Source: Candidatus Merdinaster equi
Lineage (GTDB): Bacteria; Bacillota; Clostridia; Lachnospirales; Lachnospiraceae
Assembly: GCA_018064935.1 (NCBI GenBank)
Contig: JAGHUF010000011.1
Span: 1 to 64,000, forward strand
DNA length: 64,000 nt
Reading direction: 5' to 3'
The translations under genes and the position numbers were made by a program. Each line of letters opens with the position of its first letter. Within the stretch, counting starts at the first letter, position 1. Below the pieces are notes generated by a model, which was given only the letters and a program-made list of their open reading frames with translations, was not told where the DNA came from and made no database searches. Positions 35,558-43,573 of the stretch are shown in pieces.

Positions 35558-36217
35558 ATGGATTTTGGAGTAATTGCCAATTATATGCCGCTATATTCTG
35601 AGGCATTTCTTCTGACAATAAAAATAGGGTGGATAGGAATTGCGATTTCGATTGTTATCGGAATTGTTGTGGCATTTGTGCTGCATTTCAAAATTCCTTT
35701 TTTGAATATAATCGCAAAGGGATATGTGGAATTATTCAGAAATACACCACTTCTGGTGCAGCTGTTTTTCATCTATTTTGGTTTGCCAAAGATTGGTATT
35801 GTTATATCGGCAGAGGTATGTGGAGCAGTTGGACTTGGACTTTTAGGTGGAAGCTACATGGCGGAAACAATTAGAAGCGGGCTGGATGCAATTCCGGTAT
35901 CGCAGGGAGAGAGCGCTAAGGCATTAGGACTTAAACCAGTACAGATTTTCACCAGAATAACGCTCCCACAGGCCTTTACGATTAGTGTCCCGGGAATAGT
36001 TGCCAATGTAATATTTCTGCTTAAGGAAACGAGCGTTTTTTCGGCGATAAGCCTAATGGATCTGATGTTCACGGCTAAGGATTTGATTGGACTGTATTAC
36101 AACACTACGGAATGCCTGGTGATGCTGGTAGCATTCTACATCGTGATGCTTCTTCCTGTTTCAATTGCTGGAAGCATAATCGAGAAAAAATACAGATATA
36201 AAATGTATGGAGCATAA
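35558..36217 (+). CDS. Polar amino acid ABC transporter permease (first of two)
   Basis: A 219-aa permease of the His/Glu/cystine family with about 5 membrane segments. GYVELFRNTPLLVQLFFIYFGLP is the family signature, and the EAA-like coupling loop is IPVSQGESAKALGLKPVQIFTRITLPQA. It lies 12 nt after metI and 2 nt before the second permease. With the ATPase at 36890 it forms a second ABC system, expected to use the family 3 half of the fused lipoprotein. Cystine or cysteine is a context-based guess for the substrate. Confidence 0.88.
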   Translation: MDFGVIANYMPLYSEAFLLTIKIGWIGIAISIVIGIVVAFVLHFKIPFLNIIAKGYVELFRNTPLLVQLFFIYFGLPKIGIVISAEVCGAVGLGLLGGSYMAETIRSGLDAIPVSQGESAKALGLKPVQIFTRITLPQAFTISVPGIVANVIFLLKETSVFSAISLMDLMFTAKDLIGLYYNTTECLVMLVAFYIVMLLPVSIAGSIIEKKYRYKMYGA

Positions 36218-36219
36218 AT

Positions 36220-36888
36220 ATGGGATTTGAGGTTTTATTTAAGGGTAGTAATATGCTAAGGCTTCTGGAAGGGCTTGGAGTCTCACTTGGAATCAGCCTC
36301 ATTTCGGTAGTAATCAGCATCGTTCTCGGCGTGTTTGTAGGAATGCTGATGACTATGAAAAATAAGGTAATCAAGGCAATAACGAGAGTGTATCTGGAAA
36401 TTGTTAGAATTATGCCCCAGATGGTGCTGCTGTTTATCGTGTATTTTGGTGCGACAAAGGCAATGGGAATTAATCTCAGTGCAGAAGTGTCAGCGATTAT
36501 TGTTTTTTCCTTCTGGGGAGTTGGCGAGATGTCAGACCTGGTGAGAGGTGCGATGCAGAGTATACCTGTCATTCAGTACGAGAGCAGCTATGCGCTGGGA
36601 CTGAATAAATTTCAGACGTTTATACACGTTATCATTCCGCAGATAATCAGAAGGATGCTTCCCTTGTCAATCAACCTGATTACGCGAATGATAAAAACGA
36701 CAAGCCTTGTCATGATGATAGGAATTGTTGAGGTACTTAAGGTAGGGCAGCAGATAATAGAGGCTAACAGAAAGACTTCTCCAGATGCGGCATTTGGAGT
36801 ATTTGCAACAATTTTTCTGCTGTATTTCATTGCATGCTGGCCAATAAGCTGTCTGTCTAAGTATTTGGAAAAGAAATGGGGGAAATAG
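36220..36888 (+). CDS. Polar amino acid ABC transporter permease (second of two)
   Basis: A 222-aa homologue of the preceding permease: YLEIVRIMPQMVLLFIVYFGATK is the equivalent of the RNTPLLVQ signature, with the coupling loop IPVIQYESSYALGLNKFQTFIHVIIPQI. Two different permease subunits imply a heterodimeric channel, as in HisQM-type systems. It starts 2 nt after the first permease and the ATPase follows 1 nt later, so all three are translationally coupled. Confidence 0.88.
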   Translation: MGFEVLFKGSNMLRLLEGLGVSLGISLISVVISIVLGVFVGMLMTMKNKVIKAITRVYLEIVRIMPQMVLLFIVYFGATKAMGINLSAEVSAIIVFSFWGVGEMSDLVRGAMQSIPVIQYESSYALGLNKFQTFIHVIIPQIIRRMLPLSINLITRMIKTTSLVMMIGIVEVLKVGQQIIEANRKTSPDAAFGVFATIFLLYFIACWPISCLSKYLEKKWGK

Positions 36889-36889
36889 T

Positions 36890-37588
36890 ATGGGTGAGAT
36901 ATTGAGAGTCAAAAATGTAAGTAAGAGTTTTGACAATCTGCAGGTGCTTGATGATATTGATTTGACTGTAAATAAAGGCGAGGTCGTAGTTGTAGTTGGA
37001 CCCTCTGGATGTGGAAAAAGTACACTTCTTCGTTGCATAAATGGACTCGAGGATATTCAGGATGGCACAATAGAATGTGATGGAGACATCGGAATGGTAT
37101 TTCAAAGCTATGATTTGTTTCCTCACAAAACGATCCTTCAGAATCTGACGCTTGCACCTATGGTAGTGCAAAAGAGAAAGAAAGATGAAGTGACAAAGGA
37201 AGCTTTGGAACTGCTTGATAGGGTAGGATTATTGTCTAAAAAGAATAATTATCCAAGGCAGCTCTCCGGTGGGCAGAAACAACGAGTTGCAATTGTGAGA
37301 GCTCTTATCATGCATCCGGAAGTTCTGCTGCTTGATGAGATAACAGCGGCACTTGACCCGGAGATGGTAAGAGAGGTGCTTGATGTTGTTCTGTCACTTG
37401 CAAAAGAAGGCAGAACCATGGTAATTGTCACTCACGAAATGGAGTTTGCAAGAGCAGTGGCTGATAGAGTGGTCTTGGTTGATGGAGGTAAAATTGTGGA
37501 AGAGGCTCCTCCGCAGGAGTTCTTTGAACATCCAAAGACTGACAGACTGAAAAGGTTTTTGCAGACCTTTATGTATGAAAAAGGATGA
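36890..37588 (+). CDS. Polar amino acid ABC transporter ATP-binding protein
   Basis: A 232-aa ATPase of the GlnQ/TcyC type: Walker A GPSGCGKS, signature LSGGQKQRVAIVRAL, Walker B VLLLDEITAALDPEM, and the switch His in VTHEMEFARAVADRV. It is shorter than MetN and has no regulatory C-terminal domain. LSGGQKQRVAI is also present in metN, but the two ATPases are clearly different subfamilies. It is the last gene of the transport set. Confidence 0.92.
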   Translation: MGEILRVKNVSKSFDNLQVLDDIDLTVNKGEVVVVVGPSGCGKSTLLRCINGLEDIQDGTIECDGDIGMVFQSYDLFPHKTILQNLTLAPMVVQKRKKDEVTKEALELLDRVGLLSKKNNYPRQLSGGQKQRVAIVRALIMHPEVLLLDEITAALDPEMVREVLDVVLSLAKEGRTMVIVTHEMEFARAVADRVVLVDGGKIVEEAPPQEFFEHPKTDRLKRFLQTFMYEKG

Positions 37589-37595
37589 GATATAG

Positions 37596-37624
37596 TTGAG
37601 CTGACACGTAAACAATGCTACTAT
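37596..37624 (+). promoter_or_regulatory. Probable separate promoter for the Rrf2 regulator
   Basis: TTGAGC (37596-37601) and TACTAT (37619-37624) with a 17-bp spacer, 38 bp before the regulator's start codon. This would allow expression independent of the attenuator. Confidence 0.45.
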
Positions 37625-37662
37625 TACCATAGTTCATGTGATGTTGTTTGGAGGTGACAGAA

Positions 37663-38058
37663 GTGATTTCAACAAGAGGAAGATATGCGCTTAGAGTCAT
37701 GCTTGATCTGGCGAATAATCAGGATGATGGATATGTCCCAATGAAGGATGTTGCGCTCAGACAGGATCTGTCACTTAAGTATTTAGAACAGATTCTACCT
37801 TTACTAAAGCAGAATAAAATGGTGGTTGGAATACAGGGCAAAGGCGGCGGTTATCGCCTGACTAAGAAGCCCGAAGAATACAGGATTGGTGATATACTAA
37901 GAGTCACTGAGAAGGAGATGGCTCCGGTTAGCTGCCTTGCGGAAGGAGCACAGGAGTGTGCTCATCGCGCATCTTGTAAAACAATTGGATTCTGGGAAGG
38001 CCTGGATAAAGTTATATCTGAATATATTGATTCGAAGACTTTGGCAGATTTGCTGTAG
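37663..38058 (+). CDS. Rrf2-family transcriptional regulator
   Basis: A 131-aa winged-helix regulator (MISTRGRYALRVMLDLA, SLKYLEQILPLLKQNKMV, GKGGGYRLTKKPEEYRIGDIL). The C-terminal part has three Cys spaced C-x7-C-x5-C (SCLAEGAQECAHRASC), similar to Fe-S-binding Rrf2 proteins such as IscR; CymR, the cysteine regulator, is another relative. The GTG start at 37663 has GGAGGTG 6 nt upstream; an in-frame TTG at 37648 is rejected because it would include that ribosome binding site. Its place after Met/Cys transporter genes suggests control of sulfur metabolism, which is inference. Confidence 0.88.
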   Translation: MISTRGRYALRVMLDLANNQDDGYVPMKDVALRQDLSLKYLEQILPLLKQNKMVVGIQGKGGGYRLTKKPEEYRIGDILRVTEKEMAPVSCLAEGAQECAHRASCKTIGFWEGLDKVISEYIDSKTLADLL

Positions 38059-38061
38059 AAA

Positions 38062-38104
38062 AAATCAGAGGGACGAGGTTTTGTTAACCGCGTCCCTCTG
38101 ATTT
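38062..38104. terminator. Bidirectional terminator
   Basis: AAATCAGAGGGACG (38062-38075) pairs perfectly over 14 bp with CGTCCCTCTGATTT (38091-38104), with an inner GGTT/AACC stem. On the plus strand TTTATT follows; on the minus strand a run of Ts follows. It serves the Rrf2 gene and the convergent HD-GYP gene, whose TAA overlaps the stem's edge. Confidence 0.9.
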
Positions 38105-40148
38105 ATTGTCCGAGATATAGGGCTTTGGCGATTTGGACAAGCGAGGCATCGACCTTGCCAGCCTGCGCTTCCTCGTCAAGTATCTTGAATGCTACCTCGA
38201 CTGTTTTAGGCTTTTTATACGGTCTGTCGTCGGCAATGAGGGAATCGTAGATGTCCATGATGGTAAGTATGCGAGTCATAGGACTTAAATCTTTTGATTC
38301 TTTACTATTTGGATAGCCACTTCCATTTAATAGTTCATGGTGATCTGCAGCCATGGTTTTCACGTTGTCAAATTCATGGCCGAAATAAACATGTGACAGA
38401 ATTCGGTCGGTAAACACAACATGACTCTTCATCATCTCTCTTTCTCTATCTGAAAGTGTACCCGCTTTGATATGCAAATCGTCTAACTCATCCTCTGTGA
38501 GATAGGGGATTACTGAGTTATCTGGCGCAGTGTATTCTCTTGAACCAAAGTCGTCTATAAATGCTATTTCATCTTCCTTCAGAGGTCTTCCTGAGTCAAA
38601 GCTACCCAGAGAAGCGATAAACTGCTCGATATCTGCAATCTGTGAATCTACATAGTCTGATGCTTTAGTCTGTTCAAGTTTATCGACTAATAATCTGTAT
38701 TTAATAATTGATAGGCGGTCAGTAAGAGCCTTGATTTTGTCGCCCAGTCTGGTGGGCTTATCCATTACCTCGAGTGGCACATCCATTTTGCCAATGTCAT
38801 GGAGCATGGCTGCGAGATACAGCTGCCTACGGTCTTTCTCGGTGAAATGAAGGTCGGTCTTCTTCTGAGCATGAAGCTCGTTAATGTAATCCAGCATTTC
38901 AATACAACGCTTTGCTACATTCTTCGTATGATTAGCATTGTATGGAGTTCTTCCCTCGATGGCTTCCGCCATGGAATCTGCCATGGAAAAGAGCATCTTC
39001 TGCATATCTTCAGCGCGTTCATGTTGACTGATTGCATGTTTAACCAAAACGATGACAATGAATAGAAATACAAGAGCAAATGGTATATAAAGAACAGGAA
39101 TTATGTACCTTGTGGCTGCAAATACTAACAGGCACAAAGCGATATGAAGAATTAGTGAAATGGCAAGGATGATGGCTCCTTTTTTTATTCCAGTTCTCGA
39201 CATCAGAAATCCGGCTCCGATAAGGAAAATCAGGGATAATAGGATGGTTAGTGCCATTGGAAGACGGTGTGAAATGCGGTTATATAAAAGCGCGGCTATC
39301 TCATTGGCTTGTATCTCGACACCATACATATTGTTGGAATGGTCTATGGGAACGCTATAGGAATCCATGAGGCCTTCTTCATATGCACCGACCAGAACAA
39401 TCGAGTCTGCAAAATAAGATGAAGGAACCGTACCGTCCAGAACCATAGACATTGGAATTGCTTCGAATTCGCCGGGTTTGCCGCTGTATGTGAATTCATA
39501 TACAGCAGGAGTCTCACCGGTGTATCCAGCCATTTGGGCTGTGCGCATGGCAAAGCCATAGTACTCTGCGCCGTCAGATACAAGCCTGCCGTAAGCCTTC
39601 CTGGTATAGCCATCTTCGTCGAAAATGGGGGTGGTGAATCCGCTGACGCAGGCATCCGATAGCTCGTCATAGGCACCAATCTCAGAGACAACATAGGTCT
39701 GGTTATAGTAAGTGTCCCCCTGTTTCTCAACACGGTTTGCAAGCTCGAGTTTTGAAGCTACAAGAACGTTTTGATATTTTCCGGCTTCTTTGACCAAACG
39801 CTCATCGTTCTGCGAGTTGTCTGAACCTGAGAAAATAACATCCAAAGATATTACAGATGGTCTGTGATTCTCGTCAGAATTAAGAATCTCTAATAAATCA
39901 GCGAAGAGCGTTCTGTCCCAACTGCTGTAAGGACCAAGCTTATCGAGTGTGAGTTCATCAATTGCGATTATCTTGATTTCACTAGGAATTGCTGAGGCAT
40001 TCTGATATATGAAATCTTCTGCGAAATACTCGATTTCTTTAAATGGCTGCAAAATGGACATGAGCACAGTCATCAGTGCAATAATTAGTACGACAGAATA
40101 AAGTAATGCTTTTTTCGGAAATTTCCGATTTAGCTGGAGCATGTCCAT
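38103..40148 (-). CDS. CHASE2 sensor with HD-GYP c-di-GMP phosphodiesterase domain
   Basis: A 681-aa membrane protein. One N-terminal membrane segment (about 12-32) is followed by an extracellular CHASE2 domain (about 35-300; EIKIIAIDELTLDKLGPYSSWDR, VISLDVIFSG, YFADSIVLVGAY). Three membrane segments come next (about 300-385), then a cytoplasmic HD-GYP domain (about 400-681) with MLHDIGKMDVP, ADHHELLNGSGYP and IMDIYDSLIADDRPYK. Intact HD and GYP-type motifs support c-di-GMP hydrolysis. There is an insert of about 90 residues between the HD and GYP parts. The start at 40148 follows AAAGGAG; the longer form from 40217 lacks a ribosome binding site. It sits 72 nt after the FecR gene and probably shares its transcript. 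Confidence 0.9.
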   Translation of the reverse strand: MDMLQLNRKFPKKALLYSVVLIIALMTVLMSILQPFKEIEYFAEDFIYQNASAIPSEIKIIAIDELTLDKLGPYSSWDRTLFADLLEILNSDENHRPSVISLDVIFSGSDNSQNDERLVKEAGKYQNVLVASKLELANRVEKQGDTYYNQTYVVSEIGAYDELSDACVSGFTTPIFDEDGYTRKAYGRLVSDGAEYYGFAMRTAQMAGYTGETPAVYEFTYSGKPGEFEAIPMSMVLDGTVPSSYFADSIVLVGAYEEGLMDSYSVPIDHSNNMYGVEIQANEIAALLYNRISHRLPMALTILLSLIFLIGAGFLMSRTGIKKGAIILAISLILHIALCLLVFAATRYIIPVLYIPFALVFLFIVIVLVKHAISQHERAEDMQKMLFSMADSMAEAIEGRTPYNANHTKNVAKRCIEMLDYINELHAQKKTDLHFTEKDRRQLYLAAMLHDIGKMDVPLEVMDKPTRLGDKIKALTDRLSIIKYRLLVDKLEQTKASDYVDSQIADIEQFIASLGSFDSGRPLKEDEIAFIDDFGSREYTAPDNSVIPYLTEDELDDLHIKAGTLSDREREMMKSHVVFTDRILSHVYFGHEFDNVKTMAADHHELLNGSGYPNSKESKDLSPMTRILTIMDIYDSLIADDRPYKKPKTVEVAFKILDEEAQAGKVDASLVQIAKALYLGQ

Positions 40149-40220
40149 CTGATTGTTTCTCCTTTTGTATGCATGATGAAACTGCATGCGAAAATTCTGG
40201 TAATAAATCGCTAGCAAATC

Positions 40221-41477
40221 TTAGTTGAATAACATCTCCCAGTCTCCATACAGAGGTATTGGGTGCATCCCTTCACCCTCCAAATCGACTACGAGGTGAT
40301 CATAGGATTTTTCAAGAACATAGACTAAACCGTTATGGACACTAACCAGATACAGGTATGAATCATAGGAACCGTGTGTCCAGAAATAGCGTGCCATTTT
40401 GCCGTCATATTCAGCGTAGAAGGACTCGTCATTATGCTCATCATAGTTGACTGCCAGAGTATAAATTGATTGTGTGGCTTCGTTGTAATCAAGGAATACT
40501 ACATCTCGCATAAATTCGGAATTTTCGTCATTGAAACCGGCATACAGAATGAGTTCGTTCTGTCCATCTCCGTCGTAGTCAAAGTACATATAATCTCGTG
40601 AAATATAGTCCCTGCCATGTTTGGTATTTTCAGCTAGATAATCAGCCATGTGGGCTATAATTTCATTATATCCGGCAAGAAGCTGTGAATCATTTGTTAT
40701 ATTTGTGGTCTTCTGCCAATCGTAGCCGGATGAGTTGCCTGAACCGGATGCACCGGTATCAACAGAACCTGCTACATGATTTCCGGAATCAGAATTGTCG
40801 CTTGCAGAATTTCCGGTGCTGTCAGAACCAGTATTTGAAGACGCGTCCGCGCTTGAATCATTGTCTGCTATGGATACGGCTATATCATAGGACTGATCCT
40901 GTCCAATTACCTTACCAGCTCCGGCGCTGACGTCTTCTGTTTCATCTGAGTTTTCATATTCAATCGCAACAACGCCATCATAAACCTCAAGTGTTGTCTC
41001 GTTATCAGCTTCATTATATGAAACTCTGAATTCAGTTCCACGCACGCTGAAAACAGCATTTGGTGTATGAACATCAAAGAATGAATTATCGCCAAGCTTA
41101 TTCTCAATTTCAAATAAGGATGAACCATTTATTATATCGATGGATATTCGTCCGTCCTCTGCACTTCCGCTTGTGATGAGCTTAAAAGTAGTATTGGCCT
41201 CGGCTAACATGTGCTTATCGGTATCCATGAGCATTTCAAGATTAGAAGAATCTCCGACAGATACTTTATCGCCGCTAAGCAGATTCATTCCTTTGAATAT
41301 ATCTACATCTGTGTTGTTAGAGGTTCTGTCGATGGCTATCTCACCGTCATAGTTTTCTACTTTTACAACGCGGTATTGATCTTGGTGTCCCAGAACCAGT
41401 ATTAGTACGATGGCAGCAGCAATTACAAGTGCAGCTGCAGAACAGATGATGATTATTTTGCTTTTTGTCAGTTTCAT
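40221..41477 (-). CDS. Membrane-anchored FecR-domain protein
   Basis: A 418-aa protein with one N-terminal membrane segment (about 7-30). The extracellular FecR-like domain (about 50-185) contains MNLLSGDKVSVGDSSNLEMLMD, LFEIENKLGDNSFFDVHTPNAVFSVRGTEFRVS and TLEVYDGVVAIE. A low-complexity Ser/Asp/Asn linker follows (about 200-250), then a C-terminal domain with an EF-hand-like DYDGDGQNELIL (about 300). The start has AGAGGAA at good spacing. FecR domains are often found beside CHASE2 proteins; the pair probably senses something outside the cell, but the signal is unknown. Confidence 0.8.
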   Translation of the reverse strand: MKLTKSKIIIICSAAALVIAAAIVLILVLGHQDQYRVVKVENYDGEIAIDRTSNNTDVDIFKGMNLLSGDKVSVGDSSNLEMLMDTDKHMLAEANTTFKLITSGSAEDGRISIDIINGSSLFEIENKLGDNSFFDVHTPNAVFSVRGTEFRVSYNEADNETTLEVYDGVVAIEYENSDETEDVSAGAGKVIGQDQSYDIAVSIADNDSSADASSNTGSDSTGNSASDNSDSGNHVAGSVDTGASGSGNSSGYDWQKTTNITNDSQLLAGYNEIIAHMADYLAENTKHGRDYISRDYMYFDYDGDGQNELILYAGFNDENSEFMRDVVFLDYNEATQSIYTLAVNYDEHNDESFYAEYDGKMARYFWTHGSYDSYLYLVSVHNGLVYVLEKSYDHLVVDLEGEGMHPIPLYGDWEMLFN

Positions 41478-41624
41478 TGTGATGTTCCTCTTTTATTATT
41501 TTTTGAATAATTCCTAAACCGAAATTCCGACTAATGTAGTAGTTTTTTTTATACACTGTTGCCCATTAATTATAATATAATAGTGGAGTAAGTAAAAGAA
41601 AAAAGGAGGCATAGGCGAACTGAT

Positions 41625-42665
41625 ATGGATATGATAAAGATTGCTTTTTTTGATGCTAAGGACTATGATATCGAATCTTTTAATAGGTCGAATACTAGTA
41701 ATGATGTGAGCATTAGTTTTTTTGAAACGAGACTCACAGAAGATACTGTGAAGCTTGCCCATGGCTTCGATGTGGTGTGTATATTTGTAAACGATCTTGT
41801 CAGCGAGAAGGTAATTGACGGCCTCGTGGATGCTGGAGTAAAACTCATTGCCCTCAGATGTGCGGGATACAATAATGTTGATATTAAGTATGCTTATGGG
41901 AAAATACATATCGTCCGTGTTCCGGCATATTCTCCATATGCTGTTGCAGAGCACGCAGCAGCCCTATTGTTGACCTCTGTTAGGAGAATTCACAAGGCAT
42001 ATAACAGAACGAAGGATTTTAATTTCAGCCTCAGCGGAATGACAGGATTTGACCTGCATGGGAAGACCGTAGGAATTGTCGGAACGGGTAAGATAGGACG
42101 CATTTTCATTGATATCTGCAAGGGATTTGGGATGAATGTAATAGCCTATGACAAATTCCCTGCCAAGGATAGTGGGATAGAGTATGTTGAGCTGGAAGAA
42201 CTGTGGAAGAGGAGTGATATCATTTCCTTCCACTGTCCGTTGACGGATGAAAATAAGCATATGGTAAATGCTCAGTCAATCGACATGATGAAAAAAGGGG
42301 TTGTTCTTATTAATACTTCGCGAGGAGCATTGATTGATTCAGCTGCGTTACTCGAGGGAATTAAGGAGAGAAAAATAGGAGCTGCATGTCTTGACGTGTA
42401 TGAGGAAGAGAGCAATGTATTCTTCCATGATTTCTCGGGGCATATTGTTGATGACGATACCTTGGTAAGGCTTATTTCAATGCCGAATGTAATAGTTACG
42501 TCGCATCAGGCTTTTCTTACAAATGAGGCACTTAGCAATATCGCCGACACGACGATTGGAAATGTTAAAGAGTTCTTCACAAATGAATATAGTGCCAATG
42601 AAGTCTGCTATATGTGCGATAAGGTGGGAAGCTGTCCTCAGGCACATGGAGGGAAATGCTTCTAG
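41625..42665 (+). CDS. D-isomer-specific 2-hydroxyacid dehydrogenase (D-lactate dehydrogenase-like) with Cys-rich tail
   Basis: A 346-aa NAD-dependent dehydrogenase. The substrate domain has LRCAGYNNVDIKYA and VPAYSPYAVAEHAAALLL. The nucleotide-binding domain has GKTVGIVGTGKIGRIF (Rossmann motif), INTSRGALIDSAALLEGI, CLDVYEEE and the catalytic His in TSHQAFLT. These match D-lactate dehydrogenases of Firmicutes. The last 20 residues (EVCYMCDKVGSCPQAHGGKC) add four Cys and a His, which may bind metal. AAAGGAGG is about 15 nt before the ATG, an unusually long spacing. Confidence 0.88.
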   Translation: MDMIKIAFFDAKDYDIESFNRSNTSNDVSISFFETRLTEDTVKLAHGFDVVCIFVNDLVSEKVIDGLVDAGVKLIALRCAGYNNVDIKYAYGKIHIVRVPAYSPYAVAEHAAALLLTSVRRIHKAYNRTKDFNFSLSGMTGFDLHGKTVGIVGTGKIGRIFIDICKGFGMNVIAYDKFPAKDSGIEYVELEELWKRSDIISFHCPLTDENKHMVNAQSIDMMKKGVVLINTSRGALIDSAALLEGIKERKIGAACLDVYEEESNVFFHDFSGHIVDDDTLVRLISMPNVIVTSHQAFLTNEALSNIADTTIGNVKEFFTNEYSANEVCYMCDKVGSCPQAHGGKCF

Positions 42666-42687
42666 GAAGAACGAAGGAGAGTTTAGA

Positions 42688-43506
42688 GTGATTCTGCAGA
42701 TTAAAGATGATTTTGATATTGAGAAAATAGTGAATTCAGGGCAATGCTTCAGACCACGAATGCTATCTGACGGGAGTTTTTTATTTGTGACGGGCAGGGA
42801 GTTCTTGAAGATTAAAGAAGTAGGGCACAATTCGTTTGGAGTTTCAGTCGATCTTGATACCTGGAAGAGGATATGGTTTGACTATTTTGATATGGGAAGC
42901 GAGTATTGTCATGTAAGAGAGTCCGTCAGTAAAGATGATGAATTCATGCAAACCTGCGCTAGAGAAAGTCAGGGGATTCGAATACTCAGACAAAACAAGT
43001 GGGAAATGCTTATATCTTATATCATCTCTCAAAGGAAGAGTATTCCTGCGATAAGAACTGCAGTCGAGAAATTGTGCGTGCTCTACGGTGACAAGATTGG
43101 TGATGTGGATGGAGAGGTTATATATTCTTTTCCTGAGCCGGAGCAAATGATGAATGCGACTAAGAAAGAACTTGACTCGTGTGGACTTGGATACCGCACA
43201 GAGTATATCCTTAATGCAATCGATTATGTGAATAAAAATAAAACTGAGTGGGATAGTATTGAGTCTCTAGGCGACGAGGAGCTGTTTGATTACTTGAAAA
43301 AATTCAAAGGGGTAGGAGATAAAGTCGCAAACTGCGTTATGCTGTTCGCCTACCACAGAATATCAAGGGCACCTGTTGATACTTGGATTAAGAAAGTCAT
43401 GGATGAGAAATATGGTGGAGAGAATCCTTTTATAGAGTATGGAGAGAATGCTGGAATAATACAGCAGTATGTTTTCCACTATGTGCAGAATAAGAAAGGG
43501 CTCTAG
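42688..43506 (+). CDS. 8-oxoguanine DNA glycosylase (OGG1-like)
   Basis: A 272-aa base-excision repair enzyme. The N-terminal OGG domain (about 1-105, NSGQCFRPRML) is followed by a helix-hairpin-helix GPD domain: LKKFKGVGDKVANCVMLFAYHRISRAPVDTWIKKV, with the likely catalytic Lys in GDKVAN and Asp in PVDTW. The GTG start at 42688 follows AAGGAGAG by 6-7 nt; a longer frame from 42523 lies inside the dehydrogenase gene and is rejected. It removes oxidised guanine and nicks DNA. Confidence 0.88.
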   Translation: MILQIKDDFDIEKIVNSGQCFRPRMLSDGSFLFVTGREFLKIKEVGHNSFGVSVDLDTWKRIWFDYFDMGSEYCHVRESVSKDDEFMQTCARESQGIRILRQNKWEMLISYIISQRKSIPAIRTAVEKLCVLYGDKIGDVDGEVIYSFPEPEQMMNATKKELDSCGLGYRTEYILNAIDYVNKNKTEWDSIESLGDEELFDYLKKFKGVGDKVANCVMLFAYHRISRAPVDTWIKKVMDEKYGGENPFIEYGENAGIIQQYVFHYVQNKKGL

Positions 43507-43573
43507 GAAACGTAGAGGAATTTGAAGAGACTTTGAGTGGGTTAAAAATTAAGAGAGGATTTAATTAACGGCT

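Noticed and set aside
42523-42687. N-terminal extension of the glycosylase gene
   Set aside because: It overlaps the conserved end of the dehydrogenase, and a well-placed AAGGAGAG supports GTG at 42688.
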